Positions 43,237-52,632 of a stretch of 64,000 nt of DNA are shown here, one piece after another. Origin of the DNA: Eutreptiella sp. 'Long Island Sound 2002' (lineage: Eukaryota; Euglenozoa; Euglenophyceae; Eutreptiales; Eutreptiaceae); the NCBI GenBank assembly GCA_964036045.1, contig OZ038386.1:12935613-12999612 (forward strand), given 5' to 3'. A model generated the notes under the pieces. That model had not been told where the DNA came from, did no database searches, and worked only from the letters and a program-made list of their open reading frames with translations. The position numbers were made by a program, and so were the translations under genes. How positions within the stretch are numbered: the first letter of the stretch is position 1; the number at the start of each line of letters is the position of its first letter.

Positions 43237-44660
43237 ATGCGGGGCGTCAAGGTGCACAGGCAAGAGATGGTGCGTAACCTCATTACAGGGATGGGTGAGG
43301 CGGTGCTCAGGCTGGAGTGTGGGGAGGAGGGTCTGGATACGCTGTGCAGTGTGTTAACAAAAGTTGGGGAGGGGGACTTAGACGAGGAGGACGATGGATA
43401 CTACAGTAGCAGCGACGAGGAGGGGGTGGTTACCGAGGACATGGCTGCTCGGGGGGTGGGGGAAGCGGGATGTGTGACAGTGTCACACAAGATCTGGGAC
43501 AGCTTGGTCCCTCGTGACTTGCTGGGGGTGTACCGGAGGCAGTTACGGGGGGACAGTGCGGGGATTGAACAGTCACATGGGGGGAAGTCGGGGCCCGTGG
43601 ATGCAATGCTGGAGTCCCTCAGAACTGAGACTAAGGGGCTGCGCAGAACAAAGCGCCCCGAGACGGTAAAAATGTTCCTTACGTGGAAGAATGCGCTCAA
43701 ATGCGGAGCCATTCTTGATGCGCGGAGAGTCAACGCAAGCGACCCCCGGAAGCCCCCGAAATTCCGACTGCCAGGGCTGGAGGCCATCCGCCACTGGATG
43801 GGACGTGCGCGCCCTCGGCGTGTGGGGGGGGGGCAGGTGCCGTGTTTTTCTGGCAAAGTTGGACCTTCAGAATGCTTACTGGAGCATCCGCCTCCCCCCC
43901 GCCTGGCGCAGTGTTTTTGTGGTGGGGGGGCGGTCGGGTAGGCGTTTGCGGTATGCGAGGCTGCCATTCGGATGGGCCTATAGCCCAGTGATTGCTAAAA
44001 GCTGGTATCCTCTATTATCCAGGGGGCCTTGTCGAGACGTGGTGTGCGGGGTTGGGTGTACCTGGATGACATTTTACTGTCGTGCAGGAGCAAGAGTCGT
44101 CTGCGGGGGGCTTTGAGGGACTGCATTCGCAGGCTGAGACGCGCGGGTTTTATTGTGGGGGCAAAGTCCGAACCGGATCCGACTGAGAGACTCAAATTTA
44201 TTGGAAAGCAGATTGACACCAAGGCTGGGACAATCAGCAATGCGGTGGGTGCCTTGGTCGTTGCCTTCAGGGCGTGGATCCGGGGGGTGGGCGGGGGGCG
44301 CCTGCCCTCAAAGGTTATGGAACGCCTCCTGGGTAAACTGTGCTGGCTGAGCAGGCCCAATGCGGGTCTGGGCGCCTTCCTGGCGGGCGCATATCGAGGT
44401 TTGCAGAGTGGGAAAGGAGTGTTTGGTAGGGGGGTCTGCAAGGGAGTGGCGACAATGCTCCTATTCTCCTGTGTCCCTCAACGGTGCGACCCTCCGGAGC
44501 CTGGTGGACGAGGGGCCTGGGAGGTGTTCGTGGATGCAGCGCCAGAGGGCAAACGTTTTCGACTGGGGATTGTTGGGGGGGGGGATTACTATCGATCGGA
44601 GGTGTGTCCGCCCTGGGTGGACTCCCTGCAGGCAGAAAAGTTTATAGTGTTTTCAGCACT
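43237..44660 (+). CDS. Element D reverse transcriptase and start of RNase H
   Basis: The likely start is ATG at 43237. An acidic linker (GDLDEEDDGYYSSSDEE) precedes RT. Motif A is FLAKLDLQNAYWSIRLPP, motif B is LPFGWAYSPVIAK, and the active site is VYLDDILLS with both Asp. Then come LRRAGFIVGAKSE and a primer-grip region LKFIGKQID. RNase H starts at WEVFVDAAPEG and reaches SLQAEKF before the element is cut off. The frame changes twice: +1 at a 10-G run near 43824-43833, then back near GCTAAAAGC at about 43994. These compensating shifts could be real mutations or assembly errors in homopolymers. Catalytic residues are conserved, but truncation of RNase H makes the copy defective. Confidence 0.8.
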
Positions 44661-45078
44661 GTGTTTTTGCTTCTCCTGCTGCTTGTTGTTGCTGTAGGGT
44701 GTCCTGCTGCTTGTTTTGGATGATGAAAAGCTTTTGTTTGTTGAAATACAGTAAAGCCAAGTCAATCCAGGATAGCCCAAGCCAATAGTATGCAAGGAGA
44801 AGGTAATTCAGGATCAAAGCATGAAGGGCTGCAGTGTAAACAGTGAAAGATGATTGGATATTCACAGAAACTACAGCTCAGGTCACAAATGAATGCATAT
44901 TCACAAAGATAGCTGAAATGTTTTAGGAAAAGAGTTAGAAAACTGCCTCAGGATCACTCTCTCTTCATAGTGCCATCTTAGGAGATGTGCACTCTTTGTT
45001 TTGGGTCCCATATGTGCTGAGGTGGCATGGTATGTGGCGATGAGGTCACTGCCATGTCACATGGGATCTTCCTACTTA
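44661..45078. other. AT-richer sequence after the element D truncation; no gene
   Basis: Composition changes abruptly from GC-rich element to AT-richer DNA. No domain or repeat is recognised. Confidence 0.45.
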
Positions 45079-45155
45079 GCTAGGCTGACCAGGAATTGAA
45101 CCCAGGACCTCTCAAAAAGAGGTGCCTAGCCCCCTATGGTGCATACCACTAGGGC
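45079..45155 (-). other. tRNA-derived sequence, possible SINE head (Lys-like anticodon loop)
   Basis: On the minus strand a perfect 5-bp anticodon-type stem (ACCTC/GAGGT) encloses TTTTTGA, giving anticodon TTT. It is followed by a well-paired T arm (CTGGG-TTCAATT-CCTGG) with a B box. Upstream, CCTAGTGGTATGC fits an A box, but about ten extra bases separate it from the anticodon stem and the acceptor stem does not pair. A tRNA pseudogene or SINE fits better than a working tRNA-Lys. Confidence 0.4.
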
Positions 45156-47077
45156 AGATAAGTATTCATGGAAAAACATAGATAAATTCATAGGCTCTAC
45201 CTTAGGTATGTCAGTGCTCAGTCAACTCAAGAAAAGATGTTTTACTTCACATTGAAAGGGGATTGAGGGGTCCACTCCATATCCTGATTGGGTGTTTGGT
45301 TCCATAGGTCAAAATGTGTTATCACCAGTTTTGGTTGGACCAATACTAAGATTAAAATGCATGGATGCTCAGTGCATCTCTAATACAACTAGAATATGCC
45401 TCAAAGCAATGGAAAAGCACTTTTTCCTACTCCCCCCTTGTGCTGTGGTGGCCACCACTGTCGCATTTTAGGAAAAAGGGAATTTTTCTTGGCCTTTCCT
45501 TGGTTTCCACATCTACTTTAAAATACCTACAGTCTCCCTCACACTGAAAAATGGGCGCTCACTATGGCTGGCGTCCTTTTGCTGCTGTGATTGTATCATA
45601 TCCTACAGAAGACTCAGCGCTCATGGCGCTGCCGGGGCTCCTGTGGCTTGGTTGGGTTAGTATGGGAGCATGCCAAACATGTGCATATGCATCCCTCCCT
45701 CCAAGACGCAGCGTCGACACAACCCAAACGCAAGACACATTATACACACTCGCATGGGTTCTCGTAAACCTGCTGGCGACCTGTGACCTGTCTTAGGGCG
45801 AAGGGAGTCGAAAGAAAATTAAAATTGCCCCTTGGTGGGGTCTTGGTTCTGCTCAGTCTCTCCAGGCACCTGCGTTTCGGCCCGAACACGGCCTACTCAG
45901 CGAGGCTGCGCGTGGGTATCTGCAGAGGCAGGAATGGGAGAATTATGGACGAATCCACGCAAAAACGAAGCGACGACACCAAAATCCGTCAAATGACGGC
46001 GTAGAATTTTTCTGAAACGACACACCTGAGCAGAATCCAATTGTGCATTAGAAGCACATTTTTATAGAAATTATAGTCATCTCTGGATTTTTTAAATCCA
46101 GAAATTCATACGCCTAAAATGGCGGCGCGCAGGAGCGGCTCCTAGCGAAGCGCCGGAAAATGGAGAAATAATGGAATTATAAACGTATGTCTCACGTACT
46201 CATGAAAATGACGAGACACACATTAATAAATAAACATACAGATTCCACCCACACTAATAGAAGCTTCAAAAATTCAAGAATTCGAGAATCAATCGAAAAG
46301 ACTTCAATGAATCAGGTATAAACTACAGGTATGCTTGTTTCGCATGCCGCATACACATTGCTCGTCTCATGTCTCCGTGAACGAGTCGTGTAGCAGCGCT
46401 AACAACGATAACCACGATAGGACGCGGTAGAGGGATTAATTAGAAAGATTGCAGATGATTAGCGGTCAGATCAGGGTGATTAGTCATACACACAAGTGCA
46501 TAGCAACGTTCTTCGCGTGCGCCCCTTTTGTCCTCTCACCTTGCTTCACTTCCCAGCGGTAGGTAAGGTAGGTACGCCCAGGCGGGGCCACCCCCTGGTG
46601 GAGTCAAGATTGACGCTGAGATGGGCAGGTTTGCCCAAGTGGGACGTGCATGCTCGTGCATTCACACACGCATTAAAGGGTAGGCCACGCGTAGTGCGCA
46701 CGGTAAACCTTGTTTAGGCTACCCAGGAGCTCCTCGGTACATTCTTTAAGAGAACCTGAGGAGTCCCTTAACGCCTGCTTGCTTGATAAGGGTAGCTGCT
46801 CCTGCAGCGTGTTTGCGGACAGTGTATTATAGGTCACGCTGAAAAGGGTATAATACCTGGAGCGTGGCTTGGTTCCTCCGCCGCAAACGCCCTTTCATTT
46901 GCCTTTGTTTTACAGGTGGGCAGGTAGGGTGATTGGTGCAGCAGCCTTTTTTATGCCCTGCTAAACAAGGGCGCAGATCACACAAACAAGTAACTCCGCT
47001 CCGCCTGTGGCAGAGCAGGGAGTCCGACTTCATCGACATCTGCGCCTTGCACGCGAGAGCACTCCTTCCCTCCAAGC
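45156..47077. other. No gene; possible 3' flank or LTR of element A
   Basis: Short frames only. A hairpin is listed at 46082. I compared this region with 55000-57000 for an LTR pair by eye and could not establish one. Confidence 0.4.
46082..46102. repeat. Hairpin TCTGGATTT-TTT-AAATCCAGA
   Basis: Perfect 9-bp stem with a 3-base loop in AT-rich DNA. Confidence 0.95.
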
Positions 47078-47115
47078 CCTAGCAGGGGAAACGTGTTGTG
47101 GCGTCCCCTGTTAGG
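47078..47115. repeat. Hairpin with 12-bp arms
   Basis: CCTAGCAGGGGA at 47078-47089 and TCCCCTGTTAGG at 47104-47115 pair with one mismatch around a 14-base loop. It lies just downstream of element A pol and could be part of its LTR. Confidence 0.85.
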
Positions 47116-47700
47116 CCACAGTTGCTTAGCAGCGCTGTGTTCTCTTGTCATTTCACAGGAGGGTCGCTAGGACCCATGAGACCTTCACCTTCGCAACGCC
47201 CAGTAGAGTGTGCGTGTAGGAGTGGTAGTCCTGAGTGGGGGCTAGAGCCAGTTGCCCAGTGCTCGCCCACCAGGATGGTGCCACTGTAGGGTGTGTAGGA
47301 CCTGTAGGGGGTGTGTCACTGTCCCACCCTTTTCCTGCAATTTTAGCTGGGTTGGTGGGCTGTGACAGTGGTTAGGTCAGTGTTTTGGCCACATAGCAAA
47401 ACGGCGTTTTGCATGCCTTCATAGCTTTTGGCCACCCCTCCCTGTAGTAGACAGATAGGTAGGGAAAACAATACCTGGATTAGCACGCTGGGTATTCCCC
47501 CAAGGTTTTGCGCCAGCACAGAAATTGGGCGCATAGGGGAGGGGAGACCCGGGGCGTACCCCGTGGCATCAATAAGCCAACCCTCCAGGTTCAGCAAGGG
47601 CGCAGACTTGGGTATAATTAGGACACCACTTCTGCGGCTTGCTCTCAGGACCTTAGGACTAGCACACTCACACATACGCTTTGGCAGGTAAGGGTAAGGT

Positions 47701-48315
47701 TCAGTCCCTAGCTTTAGTCTTGGAGGCAAGCGTCTCAGCGAGCCTCAACAACTCACCAAGGTTGTTCTGGGACAAGTAGTCAACCAGAACTGAGTTTAGG
47801 CGTCCCTCAGGTAGAACAAATGCAGAGAAGGGCTGCCTGGTGGCCTCTTCGACTCCAAACCCTTCCCAGAGGGTGAGGAAGCGCCAACCCTGGCGATAGC
47901 GGTGGCGTAGGACAGACTTCACCAGGTAGAAGCCCTCCTTAGCCATCTCCTCGGCGTTCATGTCGGGGAGTTCACCTTCAACTTCCATAGGGCTGGCAGC
48001 CCCTTGTAGGTCCAGAGCGGCGATTTCCTCGTCGTTCAGCTCCCACTCCTCCCCACAGAGGTCTTCAGGATCATGGTAGCGCTTCAGGTGTTGAGCGGCG
48101 CCCACCAGGGTCCCCCCTAGACGGGGAGAACACCGCACCGTGATACGGTGACCATCCACAGATAGAATCTTGTACGGCCCGAAGTATGGGTCATCGCTGG
48201 TAGACCGAGGCCAGGCGGGTAGTCGACTGTGGTGCACCAGCACCCAGTCCCCCTCTTGGTAGGTGGCCGGTACTCGGTGCTTGTTCTTCTTGTTCCACTG
48301 ACGCTCCCTCACTCT
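47701..48315 (-). CDS. Element A pol C-terminal part: integrase C-terminal domain and chromodomain-like tail
   Basis: This continues the pol frame directly after the TAG at 48316-48318. It starts RVRERQWNKKNKHRVPATYQ, then GDWVLVHHSRLP and YFGPYKILSVDG, typical of the integrase SH3-like C-terminal domain. After an acidic linker it ends with FYLVKSVLRHRYRQGWRFLT and LWEGFG, resembling a degenerate chromodomain. Chromodomains target integration to chromatin marks in chromoviruses. Without readthrough of the TAG this domain would not be made. Confidence 0.75.
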   Translation of the reverse strand, partial: RVRERQWNKKNKHRVPATYQEGDWVLVHHSRLPAWPRSTSDDPYFGPYKILSVDGHRITVRCSPRLGGTLVGAAQHLKRYHDPEDLCGEEWELNDEEIAALDLQGAASPMEVEGELPDMNAEEMAKEGFYLVKSVLRHRYRQGWRFLTLWEGFGVEEATRQPFSAFVLPEGRLNSVLVDYLSQNNLGELLRLAETLASKTKARD

Positions 48316-48318
48316 CTA
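48316..48318 (-). other. In-frame TAG interrupting element A pol
   Basis: The codon reads CTC-TAG-AGA within an otherwise open frame, just after the integrase catalytic core. A single C-to-T change of CAG (Gln) would explain it. It separates the catalytic core from the C-terminal domain. Confidence 0.9.
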
Positions 48319-51300
48319 GAGCATAGCCTTGGCCTTGTCCACCTTCGCTTGTTGCTCTTGGACCCACTCACCCACAGAAGAATGGGTGTCCTCTGGATAG
48401 GGGGCATGTAGGAACCACGCCGGGCGCCCCATGAATAGCTCATGTGGCGAGTAGCCAGTAGCTGAACTCTCTTGGGAGTTCATCATCAAGGATATGACGG
48501 GGAGTAGTCTCACCCAGTCTCTGGTGCGTTCAGTTTTGCACCATATCCTGACGTTCTCCTTCAGGACACGAATCTGTCGCTCACATAGGGGGTTGCTCGT
48601 GTGAGAGTAGGGAATCCCCGTAGACACCTGGACATTGAGGGACCTCAGGACCCTCTTGTACCAGCCAGTATCTGAGCGTACTCGTACGTCCTCATCGGAG
48701 TTGATCTCCTTGGGCGCCCCATAGACACAAAACCACTCCTCCAGGAGTATCTTGATAGTCTCCTCTCCGGTAATGTGCTTGGTACATGGGAACACCCTGG
48801 TAAACCTGGTCAACCCACAGGTTACCACGAGGGCGAAGTCATAGCCCCCGAACTTCGGCATCTCCGTGTAGTCCACATATAGAACACTGTTAGCACAGTG
48901 AGGGATGGGCAGGGTCGAGTAGAGACCTCTGTCCCTGATATCCCCTGGTTTACAGGACCTGCACGGGCACTTGTCCACGATAGGCTGGAGGGTTTTCCGC
49001 AGTTGGTCGTCAGTCCACGTAGTGTGGAACCACTGCTTGAACAGCCTCAGGGTACGGTCAGCACCCACATGACCACTGGACTCATGGGTCCACTTCAGCA
49101 GCGCTGGTACTCGGTCACTAGGCACCACGATGCGGTCCTCGTGCCAGAGGTAGCTCTTGTCCCGCTTCCACTGGTCTTGGTTGACCAGGAGGGGTTCAAG
49201 GCGTTTCCCCAGGCGCCGGTAGATATCCCCAAACTCCTGTAGGTACTCCGATTGTTGGAGTCCATCCAGGGGGCGTATCATGGTCATGTTCAGGTCCAGG
49301 TGTACGTCCATACGGCTGAACGCCTCCTTAGCCAGCGCTTCAGACCGGGTACCAATCAGGGCGTCGAAGTTGTTGCGGCTTATGTAGTCGGCGCACTCGT
49401 TCTTCACTCCCTGGATATGGTGTACCGTCAGCCGTAGTTGACTGAGGTAGGTCCACCAGCGCCGTAGCTTGGCCTTCTCAGGTGGGGGACCCTTCTGGAA
49501 ACTGCGGACCGGTTCTTGGTCGCATAGCCAGACCACAGGGTTACTCCCCAACAGTCGTGCTTGTGAGGATAGCACCAGCATACCCGCGAGAGATTCTCGC
49601 TCATAGGTGGAGTAGTTCCCCCTGGCCTGGTTCCACTGCCAGTTCCAGTGGCCCAGAGGTACTAGGACCCACTTGTCGTCAGGGTAGCTGTGCTTGAGGG
49701 TTCCATCTCGGTTGAGACCTTCCGTCCCCCATTGGGAAATGGCCGAGTCGAACTCCTCCTTCTCTAGTGCTTGCCATTGGAACAACCTTCCACCACCGCC
49801 CACATTGCTGGCGTCGGTCACCAGGATAATCTCCCCTTGTACCCTAGGCACGCCCAAGCACTTAGCGTTGGCTACCTTGTCTTTGAGCTCGTCAAACGCT
49901 TGTTGCTCTTGTGGGCCCCAGCGCCAAGTAGTACTCTTCTTGATCAAGTCCGTCAGAACGGCGCTGGTATAGGTGAAGTTCTTGATGTGGCGGCGATAGA
50001 AGTTGCACGCCCCAATGAAACTGCGTACATCATGAAGTCCTTTCTTGGGGTCTTCGTGTCGTACCTTGGCATCCATCAGGGGTTTGGCCTTAGAGGCCGC
50101 GGGGGTCCACCACCCATAGCCAACGTCAAACCCCAAGTACTGCATGGTCTCCTGCATGAACTCACACTTCTCCAGCTTGAGTCGTGTGTGGTTCTCCTGG
50201 CAGACCGCAAAGAACTCACCCAAGAGGATTAGGTGATCCTCCTGGGTATTGGTCCCGAGGCATACATCGTCGATGTGAGCCTCCATCTGGGCCCCACGGG
50301 ATATGAGCTCCTGCACCTTAGGTCTCCTTCGTAGGATGGACAAGATCTTGTTCATCAGCTCTTGGAACAGAGCGGGTGCGGTAGCCACGCCAAACGACAT
50401 GACCTTCCACTTGAATACCCTCCCCTGAGGGGTGATGAAGGCCAGTAGTTCCTGCGCGTTGGGCGTCAGGTCCACTTGCCAGAATCCACTTCGCTTGTCC
50501 ATCTTGGTCTTGTAGCGACAGGAGGCTATCTTCTCCAGGGTAGACTCCATATTGGGAATGGACCCTGAGTGGTTCAACGTCTTCTTGTTCAGCTCTCCAT
50601 AGTCCACTACCAGCCGTTTGGCTGTAGACCCAGGTTTAGCCACCAGGAAACAGGGGCTGCAGTGTAGGGGGTAGTCCCCGTCCTTGTACTCCAGGACTAG
50701 GCCAGCGTCGATACATTCTTGTATCTGTCGCTCAATCTCGTCGGCCTGCTCTTTAGGAGCTGGATAGGGTCTCCTCCGGATCTTGTGACCCACGAACTCG
50801 GGTTTCAGCTTCAGGTCCATCTGTACCAGCTTGTCGCATGAAGCTGGAGGGGGTAGTTCTCCGAACACCTCCAGATAGGTCCTTATAAGCTTCTGTACCC
50901 GCGGGTCCAATACCTTGATCTTGTCCTCCATGTCCTCGTCGGAGTGTAAGTTGCTTGCCCCTTGAATAGACGTCGGGAGGTGGTCCTCCACCGACTCTTC
51001 GCCCGCGGTAGCATCCTTCAGCCCTTGGTAGGCATATAGAAGGTCTTGCTCGACCATCTCCGGTGGACGATGGCAACATAGGCACGCTCGAGGGGGTTCA
51101 CATACACATTCCTCCGAGAGGTCGTCCTCTTCTGGGGTCCTCACATGGGCACCCCATACGCTCTTCATGAGCTTGAGATCTACCTCCCTTTGCCAGGTGG
51201 TGATCTTCTGTTCGAGGTCCTCCTTCAGTTGGGATAGGTCTCCCATACGTCCTTGCTTCAGTGGCCAGGAGCTGCGGGTAGGCTTCGCGTAGCATAGCTT

Positions 51301-52629
51301 TTTCGCCACCAACTTCCTCTTGGAATCCACATACTCCCTGAGCCTGGATCGAGGGTCCAGCTCCTCATCCACGGGGTCTTCTACCCTCATGGAGAGTAGG
51401 GGTTTTAGTGGGGCGACGTACTCGGCGTTTTCCACTTCCTCCACCGCGGTCTGCACGAAGAAGGCGTCGTGCTCAGTTTCGTCGTCTGAGTGGATAGAGC
51501 TAGGTAGCTCAGATAGTCCACACTCAGAGACTCCATCAGGTACAGGTACATGACAGGGAGAGTTGGGGGCGTTGGTGTCAGTCACGACGTACTCATCTCC
51601 TCCGGGTGTAGTTTCAACAGCATCTTGAGGTCGTAGGCGATCCTTCAAGTCACCCAAGGCGAGTCCATCGCTTTCTCGTTGTATAGCCTGGACCAGTGTA
51701 GGGTCCAGGTCTTCCCAGGGGATGGTGGTAAGACTTCCGTCCACCACGCTGAGCATACTCCCCCATCCGGGCTTCCCAATGGGCGTCTTGCGTCCCAGAG
51801 GCACGTAGATGGCCTCATCAGGTAATCGCACCGAGCTGATAGTCAGCTTGTCAAGGAGGGTTCGCCAGTACTCGTTGCCCCCATGGGCTCCCCAATCGGG
51901 GGAACACAGGACCATACGGGAACGTTCCAAGGCCACCTTGGTCAGCACCTTCCCCAGTTCACTGAATCTGGGGTTCCCGTAGGCCATCCCGAAAGAGGGC
52001 CAGTAAAATTTGTAGCTGCAGTTCTTCCCCTTGCTGCAGTATAGGTCCAGTACATGCTGCTTGTCGCTGGCGAACAGCTCCACACTTAGGTCTTCTCGAG
52101 AGTAACCCAACTCCTTCAGACCTTGGTCTAGGACTTCCCCCAATAGTTGATAGTCCTCAGTTTTGGAGGCCGCCATCATGTTCGAGGGCTCCTCCTTCGA
52201 TAGTCTCAGGTAACTCGAGGTATGTTCCGACTGCTCCAGTGGCACAGACTCTCTGCCACTGCCGTGGTCCACGTATAGGAGGTAGGGCGCTTGCAGCGTC
52301 AGGGATTGTATCTGGGAGTGCTGCAGGAAGAAGTCAGTACCCAGTACAAAGTCGAAGGCCTCAGTGTCCATCACATAGAACCGATGGGCGATAGTTCGAG
52401 AGCCCATAGGTACCTCCACTTCACAGTCCCCGCAGCTGTGCACCACATGTCCATCCCCCATGCGTATAGCGGCGGTGGTCATGGTGTTCTTCAGGCTCCC
52501 ACAAGGTAAAATTTTCTTGGCCACTATAGATATTGTGGCGCCAGTATCCAGTACCCCCAGGTATTCACGTCCCCCTAGTCGGATACGTACCCAAAACACC
52601 AGGTCTTGGGTGCCACCAGAGCGTCCCCG
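48316..52629 (-). CDS. Element A pol polyprotein
   Basis: The frame is open from the codon after the gag TGA; no separate start is needed if read through. Counting from 52599: protease Asp18-Thr-Gly (GVLDTGATISIV); a domain at about 172-290 with FASDKQHVLD, AYGNPRF (209-212) and VVDGSL; and a long acidic linker to about 560. RT has Asp701 (KMDKRSGFWQVDL), FGVATAPALFQ and active site AHIDD (775-778, His in place of Tyr). RNase H has Asp929 (VTDASN), Glu1002, Asp1027 and Asp1071. The integrase zinc site is H1172, H1177, C1213, C1216, with catalytic Asp1243, Asp1302 and Glu1340. All catalytic residues are present, so apart from the TAG at its end this looks functional. Confidence 0.9.
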   Translation of the reverse strand, partial: RGRSGGTQDLVFWVRIRLGGREYLGVLDTGATISIVAKKILPCGSLKNTMTTAAIRMGDGHVVHSCGDCEVEVPMGSRTIAHRFYVMDTEAFDFVLGTDFFLQHSQIQSLTLQAPYLLYVDHGSGRESVPLEQSEHTSSYLRLSKEEPSNMMAASKTEDYQLLGEVLDQGLKELGYSREDLSVELFASDKQHVLDLYCSKGKNCSYKFYWPSFGMAYGNPRFSELGKVLTKVALERSRMVLCSPDWGAHGGNEYWRTLLDKLTISSVRLPDEAIYVPLGRKTPIGKPGWGSMLSVVDGSLTTIPWEDLDPTLVQAIQRESDGLALGDLKDRLRPQDAVETTPGGDEYVVTDTNAPNSPCHVPVPDGVSECGLSELPSSIHSDDETEHDAFFVQTAVEEVENAEYVAPLKPLLSMRVEDPVDEELDPRSRLREYVDSKRKLVAKKLCYAKPTRSSWPLKQGRMGDLSQLKEDLEQKITTWQREVDLKLMKSVWGAHVRTPEEDDLSEECVCEPPRACLCCHRPPEMVEQDLLYAYQGLKDATAGEESVEDHLPTSIQGASNLHSDEDMEDKIKVLDPRVQKLIRTYLEVFGELPPPASCDKLVQMDLKLKPEFVGHKIRRRPYPAPKEQADEIERQIQECIDAGLVLEYKDGDYPLHCSPCFLVAKPGSTAKRLVVDYGELNKKTLNHSGSIPNMESTLEKIASCRYKTKMDKRSGFWQVDLTPNAQELLAFITPQGRVFKWKVMSFGVATAPALFQELMNKILSILRRRPKVQELISRGAQMEAHIDDVCLGTNTQEDHLILLGEFFAVCQENHTRLKLEKCEFMQETMQYLGFDVGYGWWTPAASKAKPLMDAKVRHEDPKKGLHDVRSFIGACNFYRRHIKNFTYTSAVLTDLIKKSTTWRWGPQEQQAFDELKDKVANAKCLGVPRVQGEIILVTDASNVGGGGRLFQWQALEKEEFDSAISQWGTEGLNRDGTLKHSYPDDKWVLVPLGHWNWQWNQARGNYSTYERESLAGMLVLSSQARLLGSNPVVWLCDQEPVRSFQKGPPPEKAKLRRWWTYLSQLRLTVHHIQGVKNECADYISRNNFDALIGTRSEALAKEAFSRMDVHLDLNMTMIRPLDGLQQSEYLQEFGDIYRRLGKRLEPLLVNQDQWKRDKSYLWHEDRIVVPSDRVPALLKWTHESSGHVGADRTLRLFKQWFHTTWTDDQLRKTLQPIVDKCPCRSCKPGDIRDRGLYSTLPIPHCANSVLYVDYTEMPKFGGYDFALVVTCGLTRFTRVFPCTKHITGEETIKILLEEWFCVYGAPKEINSDEDVRVRSDTGWYKRVLRSLNVQVSTGIPYSHTSNPLCERQIRVLKENVRIWCKTERTRDWVRLLPVISLMMNSQESSATGYSPHELFMGRPAWFLHAPYPEDTHSSVGEWVQEQQAKVDKAKAML

Positions 52630-52632
52630 TCA
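52630..52632 (-). promoter_or_regulatory. Putative gag-pol readthrough stop, TGA-CGG
   Basis: Gag and pol are in the same frame with only this stop between them, and ten open codons lead to the former pol start. UGA-CGG is an established leaky context in some plant RNA viruses. A downstream GC-rich segment could add structure. The mechanism is inferred. Confidence 0.55.

Larger units (their letters stand above)
40853..44660 (+). mobile_element. Tyrosine-recombinase retrotransposon (element D), gag-YR-RT-RH order, 3' truncated
   Basis: The plus-strand order is a gag with a Cys/His tail, an intact YR with all expected catalytic residues, an acidic linker, RT with YLDD, and the start of RNase H. 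Similarity to known domains ends in RNase H near 44660, where host-like sequence begins, so the 3' end and terminal repeats are missing. The gag stop is in frame with YR. YR and RT are in different frames separated by a 19-G run, and the RT itself has two compensating frame changes at homopolymers. The gene order matches element C and that described for VIPER elements of trypanosomatids; DIRS, Ngaro and PAT place YR last. Confidence 0.8.

Noticed and set aside
42004-43263. 419-aa minus-strand ORF
   Set aside because: Antisense shadow of the element D recombinase; Ser/Arg/Pro-rich composition from GC-rich antisense.
40853-44660. Element D as a Ngaro or DIRS element
   Set aside because: In those groups YR follows RT and RNase H; here it precedes them.
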